A DNA stretch of 64,000 nucleotides. Source: Balanoglossus misakiensis. Its lineage: Eukaryota > Hemichordata. Positions 1 through 11,390 of this stretch are shown in pieces. Numbering within the stretch: position 1 is the stretch's first letter; the number at the start of each line of letters is the position of its first letter. Both the position numbers and the translations under genes were made by a program. Where the stretch lies: contig CM082588.2 of NCBI GenBank assembly GCA_040954595.2, positions 9,796,001-9,860,000 on the forward strand, given 5' to 3'. A model generated the notes under the pieces. It was not told where the DNA came from and made no database searches. It saw only the letters and a list, made by a program, of their open reading frames with translations.

Positions 1-260
1 GTGATGTATTTGGGTCTGACGAAAGAGAAGTGATTATTGAGTCGTCCCCATGAAGAGTTATAAATATGGTTGTGGGTATGACGAATTGACAGTTGTTAAT
101 GGCGAAGAAACTGAGTATTGAGTCGTCCCCATGGAAAGTTATGAAATACGGTTTTGGGTTGACGAATTTACCGTTGTTAATGGAGAAGAAACTTGAGTCG
201 TCCCCATGAAAAAACTGAGACTGTAATGAATGGTAATGAAGGTAATGAGTCGTCCCCAAG
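1..260. repeat. Degenerate tandem repeat around GAGTCGTCCCCATG
   Basis: The core GAGTCGTCCCC occurs at about 39, 120, 195 and 247. The intervening sequence also repeats (a TTGACGAATT..ACNGTTGTTAATGG block followed by GAAGAAACT), giving units of about 80, 75 and 52 bp. It lies just upstream of a CCHC-knuckle ORF and could be the leader or end repeat of the same mobile element, but no LTR or terminal repeat pair was found. Confidence 0.6.
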
Positions 261-559
261 TGTTTTTCTTTTCGTATTTGGGTTTGACGAGTCTGGAATC
301 GGTGTACTCGTTACATAATGTGAAAAGGTAGTCGGATTGGTCATGGCAGGTTGTAACATTTGGGTTGACGAATTATCGAGCGCTAGTTGGAATGAATATG
401 ACTGCTGCAGAGGAAAATATTGCAGGCTGACTGTGAATGGGTGTGGCCAGAAGTAATTGTCATGTAAATTACACGCTAAACGTGCGGCGTACCCCAGGTG
501 CTAAGGTTTATGCTTTGATTGGTGCATTGCAGGGACCCGCACATACTCGAAGACAGGAG

Positions 560-1063
560 ATGTCAAGTGGCCCTCGACTGGAATCCTACGACAGGTTCGA
601 AAGATATCTGACAGAGTTGCGGTTGTATGCTGAACGGGACGAAGCGGCTTTTAGTCCAGAAGAAGCTTTGGCTCGCCTGGAAATGCTCGTGGACATATCG
701 ATGGATATAGGACATAAGGACTATCATAAATACGTAGCCATGTTACGGGCTCTGCGTAAAGAGAGGCAATCACCCGCTATGCCTCAGATGTTGCTTTCCC
801 TACTTGGATCAGGTGAACATGCAGAGATCTTAGAGAAAATTGCAAAAGTGAAGAAAGCCGTTAGTAATACCCATTTAAATGCTGATCGCAGAGAGAATAG
901 AGAAAGATCAAGTTTGCGATGTTGGAAGTGTAATAGAATTGGACATATAGCTAGGTTTTGTTATGGTAGACGTGATAGGTATGATCGCTACGATAGATTT
1001 GATAGATATGATGATGGGAGAAGGGAATATTACCGTTCCCGTTCAGGTAGAGATACCAAATAG
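560..1063 (+). CDS. Uncharacterised CCHC zinc-knuckle protein, gag-like
   Basis: The open frame runs from 437. I prefer the ATG at 560 (MSSGPRLESYDR) because upstream residues look like translated non-coding sequence, so the product is about 167 residues. The N-terminal 100 residues are charged and helical, with no capsid motif I recognise. A single C-X2-C-X4-H-X4-C knuckle (CWKCNRIGHIARFC) follows, then a basic, tyrosine-rich tail with a repeated RYDRYDRF pattern. The knuckle and basic tail fit a nucleic-acid-binding Gag or accessory protein of a retroelement. No protease or polymerase follows, so it is either a fragment or a stand-alone ORF. The family is not recognised. Confidence 0.45.
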   Translation: MSSGPRLESYDRFERYLTELRLYAERDEAAFSPEEALARLEMLVDISMDIGHKDYHKYVAMLRALRKERQSPAMPQMLLSLLGSGEHAEILEKIAKVKKAVSNTHLNADRRENRERSSLRCWKCNRIGHIARFCYGRRDRYDRYDRFDRYDDGRREYYRSRSGRDTK

Positions 1064-1558
1064 GTTATTGCTATTAGTACAGGTTTACGGTGATTTGCCT
1101 GCCTGATGTATGGCTACATATGATATAAAGCGGACACCTTGGCTGGAATTCTATAGTGTCTATTGTATTGTAACACAGAATTGATAATGATGATTAAAGG
1201 AAAATAAGAACGTAATGTAAAATGTTCTGTTGCTGTATGAATGGTTTGCACATGTGGGGAAATGGGGGCGTGCCTGGGGGAGGTGTACTGTAGTCTAATT
1301 ACAGTCCCTTCTGTCTCAACTAGGCGGGGGTTTCTAACCCTATGCCCGGTTTATTATGTTCCCCCCCCCCAAAAAAAAAAACCAACAAAAACAAAACAAA
1401 AACAAAAACAAAAACCAATTGATTGTCGTTTTGATTACGAAAGATATTGAATTGAGGGTTTTTTTACCTTTTCAGCTCTGTGTGGTATTTGTGGATGTGC
1501 GTGATGAGTATTGGAGAGGGGTATGTTTTTGGGGTACGGTCGAGAGACCAAGAGAGGA
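1064..1558. other. Intergenic stretch with a C-run and A-rich tract
   Basis: Holds no convincing gene. A run of C then A at about 1360-1382 leads into an A-rich CAAAAA-type tract to 1417. Short ORFs across it are products of this low-complexity sequence. Confidence 0.6.
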
Positions 1559-1935
1559 GGCAAGGGACCCTCGACCACTAAATCAAACTAAATCAAACTA
1601 AACAACACTACGCAGTGTAGATGGGGAACTAGCTACACTGCGTAGTGATTGGTTTACTATATATGAATATGCATGAGGTCTGGTATATAAGGTTCTACCC
1701 AGATGTAGTGCCCATGCCTTCTCACGGCGGAGCATGACAGAGAGCACCCACCCACCCACCCTAAAATCGCCGACGCCTTAGGCAAGTGTTTATGTACAAG
1801 GCAGCAGTTTTAAGGATGACGAGAGAGGTACCACAAATGGCCATCGGTCACTCCTTAAGATACAGCAAGGGACCCTCGACCACTCCACAACTAAATCAAA
1901 CTAAACAACACTACTCAGTGTAGATATGGAACTGT
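1559..1935. repeat. 70-bp direct repeat pair with an internal hairpin
   Basis: A block beginning GCAAGGGACCCTCGACCACT and ending in GTGTAGATNNGGAACT occurs near 1561-1630 and again near 1865-1932, about 304 bp apart. The first copy carries an exact 15-bp inverted repeat, CACTACGCAGTGTAG (1606-1620) and its complement (1633-1647). The second copy has only the left arm, with one change. The interval holds a TATATAAGG box at about 1685. It could be a tiny LTR-like (TRIM) element or a simple duplication. Confidence 0.5.
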
Positions 1936-2148
1936 GTACTTTTATGAATAATCAATTAGCATCAATTTATTTGTGGTAGTAAAACATAATGGCTTGCAGC
2001 TCCCACAAAAAATACCATTACAAGTAAGATGATGCGCCAATGAACTAATTATTGATCCTCAGTTTCTGTGTGCCACCGATGATGTCACTATTAATTCTGT
2101 GCTAGTTTGCACTCAGACTTCTTTTTCAAGGCTGATATTTCATTTTTA

Positions 2149-4217
2149 GGGGACCAAGCGCCTGAGGGCGCTTGGTCCCCTTCTGTTATTGCTGGAGTTT
2201 TTCTTCTTTCTTCTTGAGTCGTTTTTTTGCTCCCGTTTTGCTAAAAAATCCCTGGGTCTACGCCTATGAAACTTGGCACGGTGGTTGGGGCCCATGAGTA
2301 CTAGTGCACCTGCCCTTTGAATTTGTAATTAGTCACGTGACTTGGTGGCTATAATCGAGCGAAATTTTCAAATTGACCTAATTTGCACGTTAATGGGGGC
2401 ATGTACATTCGTTTCGCGATTTTCGTAGACCATGTGGCCAAAATCCCCTGTGCCAAATTTTAAGGTCCTAGGCCACGTCGATTTTGAGAAGAAGATTTTT
2501 GTAATATTTTTCGCATTTTTTGGTGGGCTGAGGACAAACACTGGGGCATCGGACTTTGACCGTCATTACGTAATGTTGTGGAGATCTCATTAGCAGGAGG
2601 GTTGCAGTAGTCCTTGGAAAATCGGCTGAAATACGTAAACAGACCAGTGATTATTTTCCACAGAATGAATTTTGGGAAAATTATCGGAGTTCAGGCTGTG
2701 TAAGGGCGATTTATTGAATTACGCTGAGTTTGTTAGCTGTTGCCGTTTAAATGTGTCTCTGCAGCCCCGGCTACACTGGTTAACATTCAATGTAATGCGG
2801 CAGCGGACTTTGACCCTCAGTCGCTAATGTTGTGGGAGGTTTCATTAGCATTTAGGTAGTCACATGTAGTGGATAGTAGTTCGGGAAATTGGCCGAAATA
2901 CATAAGCAGACCAGTGATTTTCTTGCACAAAGGGAGTATGGTACCAGCAATAATCAGAGATCAGGCTTCGTTGCCGTTCAAATGTTCCTACTTCAGTCGT
3001 GACGTTGCAACTGAACGTTCAGTATGGGGTTCGGCCCGCAGGTGGCCGTGGGGGTTATCATGTCGCCCGTAATGGCACGCAGCTTCATGCAGCTCTATGG
3101 GACCAAAATAATACGCCCGATTCGGGGGTCACCTGTGACACCTGCGTAACTCTATTACGTGCATGCGTAATTGTGGGGTCAATGAAAGGGATGCTAGCAT
3201 GGTATTTGTTGCACATGGATCAATATGAAGTCCGATTTTCCTGTCAAGTTGTGGGCGACCTTATGTGACATTTCACCTACTTTTGCTTAGTGAATAACAG
3301 CAGATGCATGCAGCTTTGGCGTGGTGGGGGGGGGGGATATACGGATGGGACCATAATGATATACCAAAGGCGGGGTCACCCGTTGCACCTGCCGAAGTCA
3401 TTGATTTTGTACATTTAATTGAACACTAACCAACAGGGCGATATGTGTGGTTTTTGTTCCACACGGACGAATGTAAGTGTCAGTTGGTTTTTGCCCAAAT
3501 GTATAAGGTGATTTGGATGACCTCTGTCGTACAGTGCCATATCTCAGCACGTTGTACAGCTGCAGCTTTGGTATTTGGAGGGATGAAACTATCATGAAAT
3601 GCCAAATACATGGGGATACCTGTGACACCTGCTTGATTCATGTATTCCGTGCATACCTAATGGTAGGCAAAGTGAAAGGGCTGCAAATGTAGGATTTGTT
3701 GCACATGACATAAACAGGAATGAAATTTTTTTGTCAAATATTTGGTTGACCTCAGGTGTCCATTGACCTGCTTTCCATATGTTAGCATGCAAATCATATA
3801 TAGCCAGGTGTTTGGAGGGGTAGGGTAGGACCTCTGCGTCATGAAATGCTAAATTCCTGGGGCCACCTGTAACTTACTTGCGTAACTCATTTTATGGTCA
3901 TACCTAATTTGACCAACTCAAAGGGCGAGGATTTTCCGTTGTCTTGAATATGAACCAAATAAGAATCCAAATTTTTGGTCCAATTTTTGGGTACCCTCAG
4001 CTGACCTTTGAAGTACTTACTGAAGTACTTACAACGTAGAAGTTCACCTTTGGTTGTTGTTTTTGTACTTGTACGACATGCATTTCAGGTGGTTGCCTAC
4101 TCCCCATATCTCAACATCGAGAGCAAATACAGCCTATGCATTTGAATGGTACAACCCTGAATGGAGTCTAATGGTTATTAACTCTATGCTTGGGCCCCTT
4201 CAATGCTGCTTGCAGCT
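2149..4217 (+). mobile_element. Hairpin-ended repeat element with internal 245-bp minisatellite
   Basis: The left edge is a near-perfect 32-bp palindrome (GGGGACCAAGCGCC, 4-nt loop, complement; 2149-2180), preceded by ATTTTTA. The right edge is GCTTGGGCCCCTT then AATGCTGCTTGCAGCT (4189-4217), which recurs inverted at 18692-18720. Inside are about four units of roughly 245 bp, anchored on ACCTGTGACACCTGC at 3131, 3378, 3618 and 3865. There is no coding capacity. A terminal hairpin plus internal tandem repeats recalls non-autonomous Helentron (HINE-type) elements; that assignment is inference. Confidence 0.55.
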
Positions 4218-4828
4218 TTAATTTTTATTATCTTTTAAGTGTATGTTTAGAAAAAACAAAAAAGAACAGTTCTTCTACTGAACGCAGTCGCCTACTGCTT
4301 GTTGATATGTGTACTGGCCCTGCAGTGCAACAACGGCATATGCTGCTGAAGAGGCAGATGTTTGACCAAATGTACCAGTGCAGTACTGAGATTGTAGAGC
4401 TGTTCAAATACGAATTCAAAGTTTTGATTCCAATTGTTACATACACCCCCTAGACCAGTATCCAATCACTTTTATTAAAAATGATACTCACACTTCATTG
4501 GCAACTCGAACACTACAACAACGCCATGTTTTATAGCACTGGAGGACTGACAATAGAAACAACCACAAATCCGGGTCAAGTTGGCAAAGGTCAAGGTAAA
4601 CGAGAGTCCCAGACGAGTGGTGGCGCTAGACCCGTATGCGGTCACTTGGACCAGTTCTCCTGTCAGTTGCACAAACACAGTTAGAATGCATATTCTCGTA
4701 AAGTATTTGGATCCTTATAAGTAGAAATACTTTTTTTTCATGAAGGAAATAAGTTTTTAAAGGGAAGAGAGAAATTTCATGGGCCCAGGACAGCCAAGAA
4801 ATTATAACAAATAGCTCTGTTAATCACT
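4218..4828. other. Unassigned intergenic sequence
   Basis: No gene, RNA or repeat boundary recognised. Overlapping short ORFs on both strands have no domain signal. Confidence 0.4.
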
Positions 4829-6676
4829 TAAAGAGCATATCTTGGCTCGAAACACACCTTTGAGGATAAATAATAATTGGGCTTGTGTGTTAAATACTGT
4901 TGTTCTTTTATTTATTTCATATGGACAAATAAATGTTAAATTTAAAAATGTTCAGGGCCTGAGAAAAAAACTTCTGTTTGGGCCACGCCCATACCCGTGA
5001 CGTCACAAGAGGAACCCATTTACGTTTGCAACAGACTTAGCACTGTACATTGCAGTGGTTGAAATGCAATCATACATGTCTGTGATCTAAACAGCTTTGC
5101 TGTGTCAGCCTGGGTACAACTCTGTATCCCCCGTCCCCTTCAAAATAAACGTACATGTATACCTTATCATCTAGGGGAGATGCGATTATGAAAAAAAACT
5201 ACTCGGCCCGGCTAGGCTACGGCTACACATTGCAAGCAGTACACAACATGCAATGGCAGCGGATGTGTATAGGCGCCCTACACATACAATGATTGCTGCC
5301 TCGATTAAACCGTGGAATATTGCCCAGAGGTTTAGGTCTAGAGTGCTGGGTCTAAATCTACTTATCTTGGACAATGTCAACTTATTGATAACTGATCGTG
5401 GTCTTTTGGCGATTTTCGATCACTGCCTCAACAGACAAAATACGCTCGTGTTATTACAAGGGAACTCCATCAGCGCCGATGCGTGTACACGCAGTCAGCA
5501 GCGATGACACATATCGCGCCGCGATGTATATGTACCATGCCAGCACTAAAATTCTGTCTTCTGAATTACATGTAAGCTATATGCCTTTTTGGTGATGACA
5601 AACAGAAACATTTATGACTTGTCGCTGTAATCATGAAAGTTCCTTCACATGCTTCATACTGCATTATAACAAAATGAAACCATACAACCAACAGCAACAG
5701 GCGATCGTGCCGGGGCGACCCACTCACGCTCACAAAGCATGAAACATTTTCATTGATACACACGAATATCCAAGTTTGGAAACGGTTTTCACTCACACGA
5801 AGCAAAATTTATTCAACACACTTTGTTTCAAAATTTGTACAGTGTGTTTTGGAGCCGATGAGTCGGACATAGTGCGACGTAAAACTTGTAAACAAAGAAA
5901 TTAGAAAAGAAAGATGGCGACCATTCAGCCGAAGCCATACAAAGGTATGACTGAAAGAAATGTGAAATAGTAACAGTAATATTTTGAACTTTCAAGTTTT
6001 TACATTGATTGCTGTCAACCTTAATTATCGAAGTTTGCGGTCCCTGGGTACCGGGTAGCCAGACAAAAGAGTGAATAATTATAAGCAATCTCGACATGAT
6101 GTCGGCCAGCGCAAAATTGTGTTTACGCATCCTGCCAGTTCACCTACAACTGTGTAATCGCGGTCGCTGGAACACTGAATGAACACCAATATCGGGTATA
6201 AACGATCAGTTGTGCTCTGAATTGAATATTGATCACTGGTCAACCTCTCCTACTGACAGGCTTCTATTTTCCTGTAAGGGTGCTGATTGTCTTCTTGTGA
6301 TTCGAACCTGGCCGATTATCATTCAACGGTCATGCATTGACAGTTACCGCCACGGCCGTCACCGGCACCGCGCCGACTTCATATACACCGTACGATGTTG
6401 ATGATCGTGGCATAGACTTTCATTCATTTTTGTGGAACTCACACGGGTGACTCCCGTCTAGGTAATGTGTTGCTGCAACCACGGCAAACAACTCCCTTTC
6501 CCATTGTGGTATTACAGAGAAAAGCACGAAAACAACGCATCACACCTGTGAGCATCGCTAAAGCTGATCTACCTGAGGGGAACCTCCTGTGACGTCACGT
6601 CACGTGACCAAAATGCAGCAAATCTGAACTCGGACTTCTGATATGATTTAAAAAGGCAATATATGCTCTTTGAAGG
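4829..6676. mobile_element. 1.85-kb segment bounded by imperfect inverted repeats
   Basis: The left end CTTAAAGAGCATATCTTGGC (4829) matches the complement of the right end, CTTCAAAGAGCATATATTGC (6655-6676), at about 17 of 20 positions. Further in, both arms carry GTGACGTCAC preceded on its inverted strand by a TTCCTC/ACCTCC stretch (about 4997-5012 and 6580-6605). No transposase is present, and target-site duplications are unclear. It could be a large MITE or a host segment with inverted flanks. Confidence 0.35.
5914..5944 (+). CDS. Candidate first coding exon (MATIQPKPYK), gene unknown
   Basis: The sequence AAAGATGGCGACC gives a start codon in a YY1-like context. Ten codons follow (MATIQPKPYK), then one base of a split codon and a GTATGA donor. 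Upstream DNA is locally rich in CpG. I cannot find the next exon in the window, so this could be an unlinked fragment or chance. Confidence 0.25.
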
Positions 6677-7093
6677 GACAGTAATGCCTAACCAGACCAA
6701 CCTAAGTTGACCCCTCACCCCATTTTCCCCTTTGAAATCAAATCCCTAAAGATTGGTAACACCTTCAATATCATGTAAATTTTTGAAATTTTCTCATTTT
6801 CCCCACGTTTTTGGTGTAAAAAATGACAAAAAAGTTTTTGCTTAGCCTAAATACATGATACATGCATCTACCAGTCGCAGCCCCCAGCACTTTTCTCGAA
6901 CTGTAGCCATAACATGCATTCATCATCACCAAAGGGCACATGGCACACTTTACAACAGTCACGTTATTTGTTGTCATGGAAGTCAAGACGGCGCCTCTTC
7001 CTTGTGTTTGTTGCTGATGGCATACGTGCAGTTGCCCACTTCATCACCTCTTTTTCTTTCTTCTTCCTTTCTCTCTCTCTCTCTCTCTCCTTT
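6677..7093. other. Unassigned sequence ending in a CT microsatellite
   Basis: No gene seen. A TTTCT/CTCTCT tract occupies about 7050-7103 next to the 3' end of the transposase remnant. Confidence 0.45.
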
Positions 7094-8953
7094 TTATTCT
7101 CTCTCGAGTCTTTTCTTAGCTACGGTTTCTTCTCGCTGCTTCTTTTGCTTGCTTTTTTGCCGCAACCGGTCTTGCCTTTCTTTGATTTGACAAAGATGTT
7201 TTAGATGTTCTTCCTGGTAGACCTTTTTGGCACTCGGATCATTTAAGAAGTTTGGAAGATGCTGAAGAACACTTTTTGCTCCAGGCTTTTTCTTTCTCTT
7301 CCCAATTTCCGGATAAGAGAGCACTTAATCTAGGACTGGAGATACTTTATTACATGGTGGTGTTGTGCCTGTAATTTTCCTGTAACTTGAGGTGACTGGT
7401 GTACTTGTACAGTCAGATGATGGGGCTGCTTTGCTTGCAACTGATTGGTTTGATGTGACACTGGTGTTGCTTGTGGCAGAGGAATCTATTGCTGTGTTGG
7501 ACTCTGCAGACACACCTTTGTCGTTATCAGATGAGTGTGAAGACGTAGCAGCTCCACTTTCAATACTATGGGCTTGATTCGGAATGATGGACTGCCAGGC
7601 AAGTCATAGCCCTCTTCAATTCGTTTTCGGTACTTTTCCTTCTCAGGTGTAGTCATTACCTCTTCAACCATTTCCAAGAGACTGTTGATGGTGTACTGTT
7701 GATGGTGTTCTTCACTGCTGCCCGTGTCTCCATCTGGCTTTCCTCAACATCTTTATCGGCCGTGCAATCTTGAAAAGTAGTTGAAGGGAGCAGCATATCA
7801 CTTGGAATGTTTGAGCTATTGATTGGATATATTCCTGATCTCAGAAAACTGTTGGTTATATTCATCACGTTGCACCACGTTGCCATGCAGATCTGAACAC
7901 CCTGGCAAAAGTCTTTTGGGTGACCTCTTCGCCAGGACTTTCCGCCATGAATTCCCTGACTGTGGTGACCCATGCAGCTTTCAAGGGACCAAAGAGAGGG
8001 ACATCACACAGTTGCAGGAAATGTGATGCGTTCGGCAAAAGTCGGTATAGCAAGATGTTGTGCTCTTTTGCAAGCTTGAATATTTCGAAATCCAAATGAG
8101 AGATGTGGCTGTCAAAATATAGCACTACAGGTCTTATTGCCGTTAAGTTTGGAATAAATTGGTTTGCAAGCCATGCATAACACGTCTCAGTTTCCATCCA
8201 GCCAGTTTCTGTGAAATAGCAGCTGGCTCCTTCAATTCCTCCCGACAATGGATTCCATGATCGTGGAACGGTCTTCAATGGGAACAAGTGGTAAGGTGGA
8301 ATTGACCCACCAACAGCGTTGATACAGGCCAAGACAGTTATTTGAGTCTTGCTGTTTGCTGTTATTTGGGGAAGGGCACCACTTCTGTTTCTTGCTGGTC
8401 CAAGCACTTTCCCAGTCTTTACTTGCATACAGAAACCAGATTCATTCCAATTCCAGATCTGAGCTGGCTTGTTGAGCAAATCATGATCCGAAATAAACTT
8501 CTCATACTCTCCAAAACACTCAGCCACCTCCCTCTGGGTCACCTTGGCACGTTTCAAATCCAGGTTTCTGGTACTTACAAGTTTCATCAATGGATTCCTC
8601 TTCAGGAAGGACCTGTACCATCGATCACCGGGAAAATTTGGAGGTTCTTTATTTTTCAAAATGGTGTCTCTTTTGTCCTTGTCCAGAATAGCTTTCACAG
8701 TCTGGAATAATCTATTTTTACTGACACCAAATCCTCCTTGACCCATACTGATGATCCATTCTGCTAGTTTCTTTACCTCTGCCGTTGTAAGTATTTGTGG
8801 TGGCCCTTTACGTCTATCAATGTAAACTTTTCCAGTGACTCTGTCACTCAGTATTGACCGCTTTACTCCCCACTTTGCAGCTGCTTTTCTCAGTGACATG
8901 TTGTACTCAACAATATCTGTCACAGCTCCCGCAAACACCTTTTCTCTTTTCAT
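7094..8953 (-). pseudogene. Broken pogo/Tigger-type transposase (DDE_1 superfamily)
   Basis: The reading frame starts best at the ATG at 8953 (MKREKVFAGAV). It follows a pyrimidine tract and TAG, so the 5' part may be spliced. An N-terminal psq/CENP-B-like helix-turn-helix (NMSLRKAAAKWGVKRSILSDRV) and a second HTH region precede a DDE_1 nuclease core. The first catalytic position, normally Asp in N-x-D-E-S/T-G, is Asn (WNWNESGF, codon at 8444-8446). The second (YFDSHISH) and third (LQLCDVPLFGPLK) Asp remain. The main frame stops at 7865. The normal C-terminal sequence continues in other frames: SGIYPIN at about 7800, EKYRKRIEEGYDLPG at about 7600, and a basic tail to 7094. That implies at least two to three frameshifts, so it is dead. 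No terminal inverted repeats were identified. Confidence 0.82.
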
Positions 8954-9055
8954 GACTTCACTAAACAAACAAAAACCATACATGAAAAATTACATTTCTG
9001 CTAATAAATAACTTCACATTACTCTACACTATATTTTCATAATTACTTGATTTTT

Positions 9056-10310
9056 AGGTCCCATTGGTATAGGCCTATTTACCATGGGACCTTATGGGAT
9101 GGGTTGCGTCTGTATGTATGTATGGATGGATGGATGTATGTATGGATGTATGGATGTATGTCTGTATGTCCGTCCACATCAAAAACTTGAAAACCGCTAC
9201 GCGTATCACCTCAATATTTGGTGTGTAGGTGCAGGCAGGGCTGTAGATGGGAGTTTGTCCAAACGAAGTTGCCAGGCCCAAAAATATGCAAATTAGCCTG
9301 TAAAATGTGAAATTGATCAAAACTCTGTAAGTCAATAATTACTGGTCAGATTTCTTTGAAAATTGGTATGCATGTACCTTATGTCAACCTCACACCGACC
9401 TGTAAGTGTTCAGGTGATATCATGGATGTTTTATTTTTTATGAATTTTTTAGTCTTTTTATTAAATTTATACCTTTACTTATACCTCTATGGTTAAGCTA
9501 TGTCCACGTCTTACTGTGGAATTCTGGTCTGTGCAATAGTCCTGTACAGTGACTGTCTATTGGTCAGTGAGCACAATGGGGCCAAAATAAAAGGCAAATT
9601 TTTGGGCTCACCTGTAACACCTGCTTAACACATTAATTATGTGCATACCTAATTCCGGGCTAACTAATAGGGCTAGAGGTTTCGTTCTTGTGGGACATGG
9701 ACCAGTATGAGGTCAAAATTTCTTGCCCAAATTTTGGGTGACCTCAGGTGACCTTTGACCTACTTTCCTATATCTTGGCATCCAGAGCAGGTACAGACTT
9801 GGCGTTTGGAGGGTTGGGACTAAAATTGAAAAGCCAAAATTGGGGGCCACCTGTGACACCTGCATATCTCATTAATTATGTGCATACCTAATTCCAGGCT
9901 AACCAATAAGGCTATAGGTTTGGTTTTTATTGAACATGGACCAGTATAAGGTCAAAATTTCTTGCCCAAATTTTGCATGACCTCAGGTGACCTTTGACCT
10001 ACTTTATCATATCTTGGCATCCAGAGCAGGTACAGACTTTGGGTTTGGAGGGTTGGGACTAAAATTGAAAAGCAACAATTGGGGGTCACCTGTGACACCT
10101 GCGTATCTCATTAATTATGTGCATACCTAATTCCAGGCTAACCAATAGAGCTATAGGTTTGGTTTTTGTTGAACATGGACCAGTATAGGGTCCAAATTTC
10201 TTGCCCAAATTTTGCATGACCTCAGGTGACCTTTGACCTACTTTTCCATATCTTGGCATCCAGAGCAGATATGCTTATTGCTATGTTGCTATGTGCTATG
10301 TCCTCAAATG
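9056..10310 (+). mobile_element. Second hairpin-ended element with 239-bp minisatellite
   Basis: It begins GGTCCCATTGGTATAGGCC followed by TTACCATGGGACC, a terminal imperfect palindrome, again preceded by ATTTTTA. A TGTATGGATGGA microsatellite follows (9110-9170), then a unique stretch with CAAATTAGCCTG. Three tandem units of 239 bp come next, anchored at 9610, 9849 and 10088, with the same CACCTGTGACACCTGC core as the 3.1-3.9 kb array. The likely end is near ATGGGACCACAG (10307). An inverted relative of the left end lies at 26270-26580. Confidence 0.55.
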
Positions 10311-11390
10311 GGACCACAGTGTCCTTGACGCTATTTTTTAAAATATTCAGATTGTTTACTTGTACCTGTTGAAATTATAACATTTTGATGGTTTAAAGCC
10401 CCAGTATTTCTCGTGTGTATCCATTTTTCATCATCGAAAAAGCCCGTTTTTCCTGTACATTCATCATGGAATACTACATAATGAAGATGTAAGAAAGGTT
10501 TGGGCAGTTGTAGCTACATGCAAGCCGAAAATATTGCCCGTAACACTTGAAATGATGCGCGGGTTTGTTTACATTGGAAACGGTGTACATGTGACCGAGA
10601 ATGCTTATAGCGATGACGCATCAATCTCGCGAGATGATTGGGATTACGCGTGATCAATACAATACGGACATCGCAGGGCTCTGGTCACTTTCTTACGGTC
10701 GATCAGCAAACATGCCATTTCGACATTTGATGTCAGACCATTTTGGATTTGATCTGGTTCCATCGACTGATTTCATCCTATATATTTATCTTCCCGGAAT
10801 TTCGCCAAATTAGGGAAGATGTCATTTTCAAGTAGGCAGTACCGCACGCGGTTCCCCCGACCTCGCATTCGCATAGTATACCTCCTCTCATGTTATATGA
10901 CGTGAATATTCATGAGCAACTCATTACCGGGGTCGTTCACACCTTGAACTAGTGCCATTATATTTTCTAAAGAGCCCTGTAGTTCAACAGTAACCCTGCG
11001 GTAGCAAATGGCCAGAACGGCTCCAATAATTGAGAGTGAAAAAATCACGAGAATATGGTCTTATTTTTCCCCTTTTGCGCGACCAAGTAAGAGATCATGT
11101 TAGTTATTTATAGAAGCAGGCAATCGCGCACTCAAGTGTCCCATACTGACCACAGAAGGTCATGCCCTCGCTAAAAGCAGAGATGTAGAAAATAGTCGGA
11201 AGCCAGAAAAATAGCCGGCTGTATAGCAAAAAATTTCCGCCTGTAAACAGAGGAAAATCGCTGGCCTGTTTTTTTTTTTATGTAAAATCTTTTCATTTTC
11301 GCCGGCTTGGGTGAACGCGTACAAGAGAATCAATTTTCACAGTGTATGACCTTACGACCTGTAAACGATTGCCTGCAAACGATACTGATC
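10311..11390. other. Unassigned intergenic sequence
   Basis: No gene recognised. It contains GACGTGAATATTCATGAG and other short palindromes near 10900-10920 and CpG-containing stretches at 10550-10870. It may include an unrecognised MITE. Confidence 0.4.
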
